The notes under the pieces: model-generated
Told to the model about the DNA's origin: nothing
Seen by the model: the letters and a program-made list of their open reading frames with translations, nothing else
Databases searched by the model: none
Shown here: in pieces, positions 18,056 to 26,298 of the stretch
Position numbering within the stretch: position 1 is the first letter of the stretch
Layout: each line of letters opens with the position of its first letter
Program-made: the position numbers and the translations under genes
Assembly (NCBI RefSeq): GCF_003946555.1
Contig: NZ_RHOO01000007.1
Coordinates: forward strand, 1-64,000
From: Companilactobacillus hulinensis
GTDB taxonomy: Bacteria; Bacillota; Bacilli; Lactobacillales; Lactobacillaceae
DNA length: 64,000 nucleotides
Direction: 5' to 3'

Positions 18056-19568
18056 TAATCTCGCCTATTAGCGCCTTTCTATCGATCTTCCCATTTTTAC
18101 TAATTGGCAATTGTTCCACAAATTTCAAAACATTAGGAATCATATAATCCATCGTTGTTGTCTTCAATTCGTCCTTGATGGTTGAATTCAATTCATTGAA
18201 ATCAGAATCTTTGAATTGATCTTCAAGAACAATATGCGCAATCATTTTGCTTACTTGTTTCTTATTGTTATATAGAGGAACTGTACACGATTGTTTAACT
18301 TGATCTAAGTTGCCTAGCATTGAGTCAACTTCTTCCAACTCAATTCTGTAACCATGCATCTTAATTTGGAAATCAGTTCTACCTTTGTAAAACAGCAATC
18401 CGTCTGGTGCTTCACCGACCATATCTCCAGTGTGATAGAAAATCTCACCGTTGATCTCTTCAAAAGCTTTTTCAGTTTGAATTGGATTATTCAAATATCC
18501 TTTGGATACATCAGGTCCGCTAACTAATAGTTCACCAGTCAAATAGCCCATTTCATCTTTTTCAAAATTGTAAATAATGTGATTCATATTTGATTTCAAA
18601 TATCCAATTGGAAGACGATCATATTTAGCTAGAACTTCTTGATCAATCAGAATAGATGTAATGGCAACGGTATTCTCTGTTGGACCATAGGTATTGTATA
18701 GCTTTGCTTTTGGGAATTTCTTTAATAATTTTTTAGCTGTAGCATGTGTCAATTCTTCACCACAGAAGATGAACTTCTTCAGATGTGGCATATTCAAACT
18801 ATCGAATCCTCTGAATAACATGCACATTTCAAAGAATGAAGGTGTTGAGATCCAAGTATCGAAGTCTGAATCAACGATTGCATCTTGAAGTTTTCCAAAG
18901 TTCTTAGTTGTGGCTTTATCGACAACTGTTAATGTTGCACCATTAGTTAAACCTGGATAAATGTCAAAGACAGATAAGTCAAATGAGAATGGTGCTTGCA
19001 ACATTAAGTTGGTTTCTTGAGAATAATCAAACTTGTTGTCAACCCAGCTGATAAAGTCAGCTAAGTTATTAGTACTAATTTGAACACCTTTAGGTGTTCC
19101 TGTTGTTCCTGATGTAAAGATGATATAAAAATCATCGTCTGGTCCAATACTACGGTTTGAATCGTAAATATTATTTTCGGAAGTCATGGCCGTAGATAGT
19201 TCATCTTTGGTCATAATTGGAGTATCAACCCCGAAGTCTTGAACATCACTCCAGTTTAGTATCAATGAGGGTTTAGCTACTGAATTAATTTGAATAATTC
19301 TTTGTGGATCTGAACCGTCATCGACTGGAATATATGGGTGACCAGCTTTGATTGCTCCGAGGAACATAACCAGCATCTCGAATTGTTGTCCACCATAAAT
19401 AATGATTGGACTCTTTTCTGGTAAGAATTTGTCTTGCAAGAAATTAGCAATACGATCAGATTCCTGACTTAAATCACGGTAAGTCTTTGTTACAGAGCCG
19501 TTCTTGTAACAAATTTTATCGGGTGATTTAACGGAAACATCTGTAATTTTTTCAATGATAGAATTCAT
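18048..19568 (-). CDS. dltA: D-alanine--carrier protein ligase DltA
   Basis: This 506-aa adenylating enzyme activates D-alanine with ATP and loads it on DltC in the cytosol. Core motifs are visible: FTSGTTGTPKGVQ (about 150-163), YNTYGPTE, GELLVSGPDVSKGYLN, YHTGD and the C-terminal lysine motif ISKNGKIDRKAL. Length fits the family (500-510 aa). A GAAGGGAA ribosome binding site precedes the ATG, 19 bases after dltX. Confidence 0.95.
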   Translation of the reverse strand: MNSIIEKITDVSVKSPDKICYKNGSVTKTYRDLSQESDRIANFLQDKFLPEKSPIIIYGGQQFEMLVMFLGAIKAGHPYIPVDDGSDPQRIIQINSVAKPSLILNWSDVQDFGVDTPIMTKDELSTAMTSENNIYDSNRSIGPDDDFYIIFTSGTTGTPKGVQISTNNLADFISWVDNKFDYSQETNLMLQAPFSFDLSVFDIYPGLTNGATLTVVDKATTKNFGKLQDAIVDSDFDTWISTPSFFEMCMLFRGFDSLNMPHLKKFIFCGEELTHATAKKLLKKFPKAKLYNTYGPTENTVAITSILIDQEVLAKYDRLPIGYLKSNMNHIIYNFEKDEMGYLTGELLVSGPDVSKGYLNNPIQTEKAFEEINGEIFYHTGDMVGEAPDGLLFYKGRTDFQIKMHGYRIELEEVDSMLGNLDQVKQSCTVPLYNNKKQVSKMIAHIVLEDQFKDSDFNELNSTIKDELKTTTMDYMIPNVLKFVEQLPISKNGKIDRKALIGEINE

Positions 19569-19587
19569 GATTATTTCCCTTCTTCGA

Positions 19588-19737
19588 TTAAAAATCGTTA
19601 TAAATGAATTTGGCGCTACCTACTCCGTTGTATCCATATATGTACAAAAGAATTAAAAATATAGCGAAATATGCGACGGTCTTAATTACAAATATGGATC
19701 CTGGCTTTTTTAAAAATATAAGTAAATTTTTCTTCAT
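19588..19737 (-). CDS. dltX: DltX, small membrane protein of the D-alanylation operon
   Basis: This 49-aa gene precedes dltA. It has one membrane helix (about 15-36, SIFVIKTVAYFAIFLILLYIYGYNG) and ends in FIYNDF, the conserved C-terminal motif of DltX, which recent work on the Dlt complex places at the DltB/DltD exchange step. A GAGAGGTG ribosome binding site precedes the ATG. It is the first gene of the dltXABCD operon. Confidence 0.9.
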   Translation of the reverse strand: MKKNLLIFLKKPGSIFVIKTVAYFAIFLILLYIYGYNGVGSAKFIYNDF

Positions 19738-19776
19738 AATTTACACCTCTCGGTCTTTTTCGCTTACGTAAAACTT

Positions 19777-19806
19777 ATATAACCATTCCAATATATAGAG
19801 TGTCAA
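19777..19806 (-). promoter_or_regulatory. Promoter of the dlt operon
   Basis: On the minus strand TTGACA (19801-19806) and TTATAT (19777-19782) are separated by 18 bases, about 40 bases upstream of the dltX start codon. Confidence 0.55.
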
Positions 19807-19876
19807 ACAAATAAATTAATGATTTTTATGAATTAGTGTTTTATCTATATACCTTTATAAGTATTATAATAACTGA

Positions 19877-19886
19877 TGTTTAAACA
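19877..19886. promoter_or_regulatory. TGTTTAAACA palindrome upstream of dlt (site 1)
   Basis: A perfect 10-bp palindrome identical to the sites flanking the GntR/PTS/SGNH genes at 26189, 28957 and 28992. It lies about 70 bases upstream of the dlt -35 box. Confidence 0.4.
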
Positions 19887-19961
19887 TATAATGCTATTTT
19901 TGTAAAAACATTTTTTCTTTTTTGACCAATTACTACTCGCACAAGTCGTTAATTGGGTATC

Positions 19962-19971
19962 TGTTTAAACA
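19962..19971. promoter_or_regulatory. TGTTTAAACA palindrome upstream of dlt (site 2)
   Basis: Second copy, 85 bases from site 1 centre to centre. Two copies in one 750-base promoter region are unlikely to be accidental. Confidence 0.4.
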
Positions 19972-19986
19972 TATGAACTTGATTTA

Positions 19987-20370
19987 TTTTCAATTCTCAT
20001 AATCTGTGATCAAAAAGCCATTATCCTTCAATGATTAATGACAATTTGTGCATCATCAGAATCTCTGTGCTGTGTCATTCAACAAAAAAGTCAGATATTC
20101 TAAATATATATATACAGAATTTATAGTTGTATACACGTAAATTTATTTGATTACAAAAATTACAATGTTATTTCCTATTTAATACTTTCAAAAGTGTTAA
20201 AAAAAATAATTTACCAGTCGCAGTTATATCTCGTAAGTCTCAAGATTTTTTTGCTACGTCTATCATCATAGTTTTCAGAAAAAGCATTGTCGCTTATATC
20301 TTCTTACATACTCCTTACATTTTTGTAAGGTTGACATTCTAGCAAATTTCCTGACAAAAGATTGGTAGAA
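19987..20370. other. Non-coding region upstream of dlt
   Basis: AT-rich sequence with no credible gene. It holds an inverted repeat CCTTACA/TGTAAGG with a 4-base spacer at 20313-20330. Nothing else is recognised. Confidence 0.35.
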
Positions 20371-20484
20371 ATAGTATCTGGGACATAATTTTTCCGTTTA
20401 ACTCAAATAGGGCTGTAATCCAAAATCGGATTACAGCCCTATTAACTTATTGCTAGAAAGTGGAATGTTTTATCCCACACTCTA
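20371..20484 (-). repeat. Dispersed terminator-bearing repeat, copy C (inverted)
   Basis: Read on the minus strand, AGAGTGTGGGATAAAACAT, ACTTTCTAGCAATAAG, the hairpin and GTTAAACGGAAAAATTAT follow the order of copy B at 11701-11810. GTGGGATAAAA at one end and TTATGTCCCAGA at the other look like degenerate terminal inverted repeats, which suggests a MITE-like origin. Confidence 0.55.
20406..20443 (-). terminator. Terminator-like hairpin (repeat copy C)
   Basis: A perfect 16-bp stem (20406-20421 with 20428-20443) lies 40 bases past the stop of the gene at 20485. The T run is weak. Confidence 0.55.
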
Positions 20485-21201
20485 CTAATCTTTTTTATCT
20501 GGGAAAAACTTGATCAGTTCATAACTCATATGTAGTAATTCTAGAGAATGTTCATTTTGCAATCTATCCAAATCAATCTTGCCGCTCGTCATATTAAGCA
20601 ATTCATGGACATCCTGCAAGATTTGAGCCGCTTCAAAATATTGTTGATAACGAATAGAAGAGAAGTGTAAGGTCACACGTCTCTTTTCCCATGTTGGTCC
20701 AACAATTGGATCTTTGAGCAGTTCTTCCATGAATTTGTAGTCAAAGTCAGACCACTCCTTCAATCCATAACTAGACACTAGATCCTTGATCTCATCGACA
20801 TTATTAAAAATTGCGGCAAAGTTAAGCATCCAATTGATTTTTTGAGTAACGGAATTCTTTTGTGATAGCGCTGCTACCAAGTAAATGATACGAAGATACC
20901 TTGAATCCTTAAACTCGAATCTCTTATCAAAGTCATCGATCAAGAAGAAGGCATTATCCAAGTAATAACTGCCGTTCTTTTGTCTATCCATAAAATCTTC
21001 AAGCAGATCCTGTGTATAAACTGTTATCTCATTATTGCTATCTAGCGTATCAACATTCAAACTACTTTCAGTCAAGGTTGCTAATTCAGCTTTTTTATCA
21101 CCTTGTATCTTCTTTTGAGCAGCCTCATAATCTTTGCTCCACGGAAGAATCAGCTGATTATTCTCTAAAATTGAGTAATACTTTGTTGTCATTTTTCCCA
21201 T
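20485..21201 (-). CDS. Unknown soluble protein
   Basis: This 238-aa, acidic, mostly helical protein has no signal peptide or membrane segment, and I do not recognise a family. The text is rich in aromatic residues and charged helices (YYLDNAFFLIDDFDKRFEF; EEWSDF-like stretches). The start at 21201 has AAGGTGAG directly before it; an alternative ATG three codons later (21192) would place that site 13 bases away. It lies downstream of rpsN but behind the rpsN terminator, and ends at the repeat-borne hairpin. No function is proposed. Confidence 0.65.
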   Translation of the reverse strand: MGKMTTKYYSILENNQLILPWSKDYEAAQKKIQGDKKAELATLTESSLNVDTLDSNNEITVYTQDLLEDFMDRQKNGSYYLDNAFFLIDDFDKRFEFKDSRYLRIIYLVAALSQKNSVTQKINWMLNFAAIFNNVDEIKDLVSSYGLKEWSDFDYKFMEELLKDPIVGPTWEKRRVTLHFSSIRYQQYFEAAQILQDVHELLNMTSGKIDLDRLQNEHSLELLHMSYELIKFFPDKKD

Positions 21202-21243
21202 CTCACCTTAACCCTATTATACTATCTTACGGAATTTACCGAA

Positions 21244-21274
21244 AAAAAGTCGCCGTTTTATCGGCGACTTTTTT
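21244..21274 (-). terminator. Terminator after rpsN
   Basis: AAAAAGTCGCCG and CGGCGACTTTTT form a GC-rich stem directly at the rpsN stop codon. Confidence 0.85.
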
Positions 21275-21542
21275 ACCAGCTAGCCTTTTTAACACCGGGA
21301 ATTTGACCGGCATGTGCTAACTTGCGGAAATTCAATCTGGACATTTCAAACTTACTCATATATCCATGTGGACGTCCATCAATTAAATCACGAGAATGCA
21401 ATCTAGTTGGTGATGCATCCCTAGGCAACTTACTAAGTTCTTCATAATTGCCAGAAGCCTTTAATTCATTACGCAATGCTGCGTATCGTTCAACAGTTCT
21501 TTGTAATCTTTTTTCACGTTCGATTTTCGCTTTACGTGCCAT
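21273..21542 (-). CDS. rpsN: 30S ribosomal protein S14, zinc-independent type
   Basis: This 89-aa S14 lacks the CxxC..CxxC zinc ribbon of the short 61-aa form and carries the long-form sequence ([37 protein letters not shown]). In Firmicutes the zinc-free S14 is usually a second copy, outside the main ribosomal operon, that replaces the zinc form when zinc is short, often under Zur control. The isolated position here fits that. I could not pick out a clear Zur box. AGGAAAAGG lies upstream. Confidence 0.95.
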   Translation of the reverse strand: MARKAKIEREKRLQRTVERYAALRNELKASGNYEELSKLPRDASPTRLHSRDLIDGRPHGYMSKFEMSRLNFRKLAHAGQIPGVKKASW

Positions 21543-21671
21543 ATAAAATACCTAACCTTTTCCTATATATATGTATGTTCTAAATAGGAAGTCAATGCTA
21601 GTTAATTTCAGAATCGCTTATTACATTAACAAAATTACCAACGGTTATCAAATTATTTAAACTATTTCTAT

Positions 21672-22292
21672 TTAAATTTCGTAACGTAGAACCGTTTTCA
21701 ATCTTGCAGGCTCTACTCTTCTAGCGTCTGACAAATAAATTTCACGATGAATCTTGGACTTACGTACTCTACCTATTTTTGTGGCTAATTCGTTCATCAG
21801 TTCAAAACTGGCTGGTTCATCATCATATGACCCGATATGCAAAGTTTCGATAGCTTCATATGCAGGCCTAACGATTATTTCAAGTTCTTCCATCAAACTC
21901 TGATACTTCTTTTCTTTTACACTTTCAATAGAAGAATCTATAACTTCATCGGGAACAAAGTCAGGTATGCGCATCATAATATCATAAGAAAATTCATTCT
22001 TATCCAAATGGTCCATTTGTTGTCCTTTTTTAGTCAGCGACCATACACCCTCCAACGGGAAAACAACGTAATCATCAAAATCCAAATCTTTATTCTGACA
22101 ATATTTTTTGTATCCTGCCTTTATTCCATAGGAAATAGGATATAATGTCTCGATTCTTTCTTTAAATTCTGGGCCATTAGGATTTCCCACACCCTTGAGT
22201 GATACGAAACGTTGTTCAGGCACTTCTACTTTAATAGCCTTTTGCTTTGGCAAATACAAATCTTTTTCCTGTTTACGCCATTCGTATTTCAT
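21672..22292 (-). CDS. GyrI-like small-molecule-binding protein
   Basis: This 206-aa protein of the GyrI-like (effector-binding, SRPBCC-like) family without a DNA-binding domain has a typical opening, MKYEWRKQEKDLYLPKQKAIKVEVPEQRFVSLKGVGNPNGPEF, and a C-terminal LHIGSYDDEPASF loop. Such stand-alone proteins are thought to bind or hydrolyse hydrophobic cations; the role is not established here. The start is the ATG at 22292 behind GAGGAG; a longer in-frame start at 22337 has no ribosome binding site. Monocistronic. Confidence 0.8.
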   Translation of the reverse strand: MKYEWRKQEKDLYLPKQKAIKVEVPEQRFVSLKGVGNPNGPEFKERIETLYPISYGIKAGYKKYCQNKDLDFDDYVVFPLEGVWSLTKKGQQMDHLDKNEFSYDIMMRIPDFVPDEVIDSSIESVKEKKYQSLMEELEIIVRPAYEAIETLHIGSYDDEPASFELMNELATKIGRVRKSKIHREIYLSDARRVEPARLKTVLRYEI

Positions 22293-22479
22293 TTTAATTC
22301 TCCTCAATAAATCATATTTACCTTCATTGAATAACAATTGATGGTTTGAATCAATTTGTTTTCACATTATTCCACATCTTGTAATTTTTTTTTACTAAAG
22401 TTGGTGTACATTTGTTAATAATTTGTGATTCGTGTTACTATTACTTTATCAGCAACACCACACTTATGAGGTAAATAAA

Positions 22480-23262
22480 ATGAAATCACAGACTTGTATC
22501 TTATCAATAACCGCCGCACTGGCACTTTCTCTAATATCGACATCAACTGTTCAAGCCGCAACCACAACCGGGGTAATTGGTTCAGACGATACTGTTTCAA
22601 AAACAGAATCGACCGATATTGGATCACTAAATAATACCGATAGCCTAGCTATTGCTTATGATTCCGGTGATGGCAATGACACAGGTTCGGCCACTGCTAC
22701 ATCAAATGTTAATGTTAACGTGATTTCTGGATTACTAACTCTTGATGCAGTACCAAACTTCAGCTTCGGTAATGCCGCAGCCGGTTCAACTGTGAACCTC
22801 AAGGATAACTCTACTGAAGGCAACATTGTCGTTGATGGCAATTCTGATGGTATCTTGCAAGTTACTGAATCTCGTCAGAATTCAGACAACTCAACCCCAG
22901 GATTCGTTCTATCCGCTAGACTGAATGCTTTTACTAATAATGGCAACGAGGTCGATGGATTTACAATGACATTGAATCCAGAAGAACTTTACGATGGAAC
23001 CGGTAATAGCGCCAGCACATCTTCAGATAAACTGATGACTGAGAAGGCCAAATTAAACGCTGGAAGCAATCAAGATACCAACGTGATGAATCTCGCTGCT
23101 GGATCTTACAAGACAGGGACAATCACAACTAGCTTCACAGATAGCAATTCTGCTAGTTTATACGTTCCAAGTAATGCCGGTGATTTAACTAAAGCATCAG
23201 TTAAGAAATATTCAAGCACAATCGTTTGGACACTAACTCCAAAGCCTTCAACTACAAATTAA
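22480..23262 (+). CDS. WxL-domain cell-surface protein (copy 1)
   Basis: This 260-aa secreted protein has a signal peptide (MKSQTCILSITAALALSLISTSTVQA). A single WxL domain fills the rest: ISGLLTLDAVPNFSFGN, EGNIVVDGNSDGILQVTESR, and the closing KKYSSTIVWTLTPKP with the second WxL motif. WxL domains bind peptidoglycan non-covalently at the cell surface. The start is the ATG at 22480 behind GAGGTAA; an earlier in-frame start (22432) would disrupt the signal peptide. A paralogue lies at 24232. The usual DUF916 partner and LPXTG protein of WxL clusters are absent here. Confidence 0.88.
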   Translation: MKSQTCILSITAALALSLISTSTVQAATTTGVIGSDDTVSKTESTDIGSLNNTDSLAIAYDSGDGNDTGSATATSNVNVNVISGLLTLDAVPNFSFGNAAAGSTVNLKDNSTEGNIVVDGNSDGILQVTESRQNSDNSTPGFVLSARLNAFTNNGNEVDGFTMTLNPEELYDGTGNSASTSSDKLMTEKAKLNAGSNQDTNVMNLAAGSYKTGTITTSFTDSNSASLYVPSNAGDLTKASVKKYSSTIVWTLTPKPSTTN

Positions 23263-23265
23263 ACG

Positions 23266-23307
23266 AAAACACACAGGGAAAATATTAATATTTTCCCTGT
23301 GTGTTTT
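23266..23307. terminator. Bidirectional terminator between WxL copy 1 and the HsdS-like gene
   Basis: A 42-base palindrome whose arms begin AAAACACACAGGGAAAATATT ends in T runs on both strands. Confidence 0.85.
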
Positions 23308-23308
23308 T

Positions 23309-24016
23309 TTAATAATTAATATCTTCACTCTTACCAGTTATTTTTAAATACTTACTAATTCCCATCTCATCATACAAGTCCATTCGCGCGGTATTTAAAT
23401 CTTCATTTAATCCTGCAATAACTTTATCAATTATCTGTTTCTTCTTATTGAACTCATTAATTGACTTATGCTGCTGTTCTAGTGAAACCACTGGAATCTT
23501 TATTTCAGCCAGAGTTGACATTCCCAGCAAATTATTTTGTTTCATACTATTGATATCAGATATTCCCAGAGGACTTTTAAGAAACTCATACAACCATTCT
23601 GGTAATGCTTTATCTGAATTCACTCTGACAATTACATTTTTAGATAGCATATTCACATAATCCTTATTCACCATGAGCCACCTTTGATCACTCTCAGACC
23701 GCTCATTAAATAACAGATCACCACGCTTAATCGTTAACTCAGACATATCATCTTTAACGGGCGCATCGTAAAAACCATGTTGTTCTAATTCGAGATCAAT
23801 AATGTTGGGCATTTTAGAGGTAAAATAATAATTCAATTTTTTGGCTTTTGCTCGAAATAAAGGTATCAATTCAGACGGGTGTGCTTGTAAATAACTGATC
23901 ATTTTATCTCTGTCATTATGTATCAGAAATAAGATCATCATCAGATGCTACGCTCCCTTATATTCTGTAAAGCGTAACTCATTGATCAATTGCTTGTCCC
24001 TATCTTCCTTCGACAT
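23309..24016 (-). pseudogene. HsdS-like specificity subunit with an in-frame stop
   Basis: An orphan protein resembling the half of a type I restriction specificity subunit. There is a single target-recognition domain with LTIKRGDLLFNERSE, LPEWLYEFLKSPLG and MSTLAEIKIPVVSLEQQ, followed by a coiled-coil spacer (HKSINEFNKKKQIIDKVIAGL). The 210-aa main frame is 23309-23941. Directly upstream, in the same frame, lies a 22-codon start (ATG 24016, GGGGAGA ribosome binding site) with INELRFTEYKGA, an HsdS-style N-terminus, ended by TAG at 23948-23950. One base change (TGG to TAG) would explain the break. No hsdM or hsdR is nearby. Re-initiation at 23941 (AAGGGAG upstream) is possible. Confidence 0.6.
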
Positions 24017-24231
24017 TGTCTCTCCCCTATACATTTGGTATATCATTTTCTACTTTTGATAAACGAATGGATGAAAAAATCGTACAATTACCCACTTATT
24101 ACGGATAATTGTAGTATATATCATTATTTGAAAGAAAGATTTATGAATTTAGAAATATATGGCAGGCTCTTTTTTGATATTATTTTATTAGAGAAATGGT
24201 GCCAAAATACAATAGCAAAGGGGGAAATGCA

Positions 24232-25020
24232 ATGAGATTCGATAAAAAAGTAATTTCAAAACTACTAATTATCTCTAGTCTTCTGTTAGGCTCTGTCAGC
24301 AGTATTGCATCCCCCGCAATCGCTAACGCAGCTACAGCAGCAGACCCCATTACAGCCACTACTACGGCTACTCCCGAAGATACAACTAATACAGACCCAA
24401 AAACATCAACAGTTACAGTTCAAATACTCTCAGGAATTTTGACACTTGATAAAGTTCCTGATTTTAACTTTGGTGCAGTTGTACTTGGCAAAACGACAAA
24501 TTTGAAGAGCAACAGTGTTACTGATGTACCTGACGACTTTGCGACTAGCGGTAAAGCCGGTGTTGATGGTAGTTCTGATGGAATGGTTAAAATCACCGAA
24601 TCACGTTCTAACTCAAACACAGGCGCTACCCCTGGATTTACACTCAGCGCTTCAATATCACCACTTTATCCTTATGACACTACAGCAAATCCTATTACTG
24701 GTAATATCATGACCCTAAACTCAGTTCCATTAGTTGATTCTGATAACAATAACATTTCTACATCAAGTAAAGACCTAATGACTTCAAAAGCGGCTATCAG
24801 CGATACAGATACTGGTTCAAGCTCATTGATGGATCTAGCAGCCGGAAGCTATCGCATGGGTACTATCGAAGCCAAATGGCAAAATCCTGGTGACGCAACA
24901 ATGTTTGTTAACGGAACAAACGGTGGAGGCAGTGCTTCAGAGGCAAAAGCCAAAAAGTACAACGCAGTTATTACTTGGACTTTAACTGCAAAACCTTCAG
25001 TTACAACAACTACAAAATAA
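24232..25020 (+). CDS. WxL-domain cell-surface protein (copy 2)
   Basis: This 262-aa secreted protein is paralogous to the one at 22480. A signal peptide (about 1-36, ending AIANA) is followed by a Thr-rich linker and a WxL domain: ILSGILTLDKVPDFNFGAV, GVDGSSDGMVKITESR, LAAGSYRMGTIEAKW and YNAVITWTLTAKP at the end. It is predicted to attach to the cell wall through the WxL domain. The start is the ATG at 24232 behind AAGGGGGAAA. It has its own terminator. The two copies flank the damaged HsdS-like gene on the opposite strand. Confidence 0.88.
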   Translation: MRFDKKVISKLLIISSLLLGSVSSIASPAIANAATAADPITATTTATPEDTTNTDPKTSTVTVQILSGILTLDKVPDFNFGAVVLGKTTNLKSNSVTDVPDDFATSGKAGVDGSSDGMVKITESRSNSNTGATPGFTLSASISPLYPYDTTANPITGNIMTLNSVPLVDSDNNNISTSSKDLMTSKAAISDTDTGSSSLMDLAAGSYRMGTIEAKWQNPGDATMFVNGTNGGGSASEAKAKKYNAVITWTLTAKPSVTTTTK

Positions 25021-25025
25021 TAAAT

Positions 25026-25058
25026 AAAAATAACACCTCAATTAAGGTGTTATTTTTT
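25026..25058. terminator. Bidirectional terminator
   Basis: AAAAATAACACCT and AGGTGTTATTTTT lie between the convergent WxL copy 2 and ROK kinase genes. Confidence 0.85.
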
Positions 25059-25103
25059 TATTTCATTACAAATTTTATCTACAAATTCATGGCACCAGTC
25101 TAC

Positions 25104-25985
25104 TTATTTTTCAGGGTAAGTCTGTCCAAAATCAACCAATGCACCACGCAAGTTAGCTTCATCAGTATAATGACAAGCCACGACCTTGGGCTTAATCGAA
25201 GCAATCTCAACAATATCTCTGATTTTTTCGATTTCTTCATCCACAGCTGGAATCAAATCAGGATTATTCGAGACTGCTCCTCCAAGTACGACTAATTCTG
25301 GATCAAAACTATACTGCAAGTTATAGATGCCCTTTGCCAATGAGTAATACATTGTCTGGACTTCTTTTTGAGCACGCTTATCACCATTTTTAGCCAAGTC
25401 GAAGACTTCCTTACCTGAATAGTTTGAAACAGGAGTTGAACTTGCATTATATCTCTTAGCTACATTCACTGAAGTACCCATATTACTCAATATATGTTTA
25501 TCATCCGAAAGCATGAATCCGAATTCTCCACCAAACAAGTGAGCACCATGCCAAATCTTGTGATTAACAATAACTGAACCACCAACGCCAGTCCCAATAA
25601 TCAAGAAGACTAAGCTATCAACATCCTTACCAGCTCCTGAATCGAGTTCAGCCAGAGCTGCACAGTTAGCATCATTTTCGATACTTACTGGCAATCCGAA
25701 CTTTTCCTCAAGTGCTTGTTGAATCTCAAAGTTGTGAATATATGGTATAGCTGAGGCTCCCTCAATTACTCCTGTCTTCTTGTTTACGGCACCAGGTGAA
25801 CTGATTCCAACTCCAATTATTTGTGCATCCTTTTTCATTTGATCTACACGATCAGTTAGAACCTCGTAAAACTCGTTCAGCGTTGAAGGAGTTGGTACTG
25901 GTTTTAACTTCTTCAATTCATTATCTTTCCACTCGGCAAACTTAATAGAGGTTCCTCCAATATCGATCAAACCTAAATTCTTCAT
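25104..25985 (-). CDS. ROK-family sugar kinase
   Basis: This 293-aa cytosolic ROK protein without a DNA-binding domain is therefore a kinase rather than a repressor. The phosphate loop IDIGGTSIKF (about 7-16), the catalytic region SIENDANCAALAE and IGTGVGGSV are present. The usual ROK zinc cysteines are not evident. The substrate is probably glucose, a beta-glucoside or an N-acetyl sugar. It is divergent from the PTS gene across a 313-base region with a TGTTTAAACA palindrome, so the two may be coregulated. Confidence 0.85.
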   Translation of the reverse strand: MKNLGLIDIGGTSIKFAEWKDNELKKLKPVPTPSTLNEFYEVLTDRVDQMKKDAQIIGVGISSPGAVNKKTGVIEGASAIPYIHNFEIQQALEEKFGLPVSIENDANCAALAELDSGAGKDVDSLVFLIIGTGVGGSVIVNHKIWHGAHLFGGEFGFMLSDDKHILSNMGTSVNVAKRYNASSTPVSNYSGKEVFDLAKNGDKRAQKEVQTMYYSLAKGIYNLQYSFDPELVVLGGAVSNNPDLIPAVDEEIEKIRDIVEIASIKPKVVACHYTDEANLRGALVDFGQTYPEK

Positions 25986-26099
25986 TATTATCCTCGACCC
26001 ACTTTCATCTCAAACGGCGACAACAATACTCCGTAATCATTAATGTATTGTACATTTAGGGAATTTTTTATACCCATATCTAATCTAACTACAATCAGA

Positions 26100-26113
26100 A
26101 TGTAAGCGTTACC
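26100..26113 (+). promoter_or_regulatory. Weak candidate cre site
   Basis: ATGTAAGCGTTACC has the TGTAAGCGTT core of a CcpA site but mismatches at the right end. It lies between the ROK and PTS genes. Confidence 0.25.
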
Positions 26114-26188
26114 CCATATACTTAATGTTACGGCATTTTTGACAAATAGCAATAATTTCTCCTGTACAATTTATAGAAACAGATTGGA

Positions 26189-26198
26189 TGTTTAAACA
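26189..26198. promoter_or_regulatory. TGTTTAAACA palindrome upstream of the PTS gene
   Basis: Same 10-bp palindrome as between gntR and the SGNH gene. It lies about 100 bases before the PTS start and is a candidate operator for the GntR protein at 28188. Confidence 0.5.
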
Positions 26199-26298
26199 CT
26201 TAAAACTATAAATTTGGCCCCAAAGGTTATACAATAAGGTGAATAATAGTGATTGTTTGCACAAATCTATTTTATTTTTGTAACCTGGAGGGATCAAA

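Noticed and set aside
24016-24230. Plus-strand frame at 23990-24235 as a gene
   Set aside because: It overlaps the HsdS-like start on the other strand and the WxL ribosome binding site, with no support of its own.
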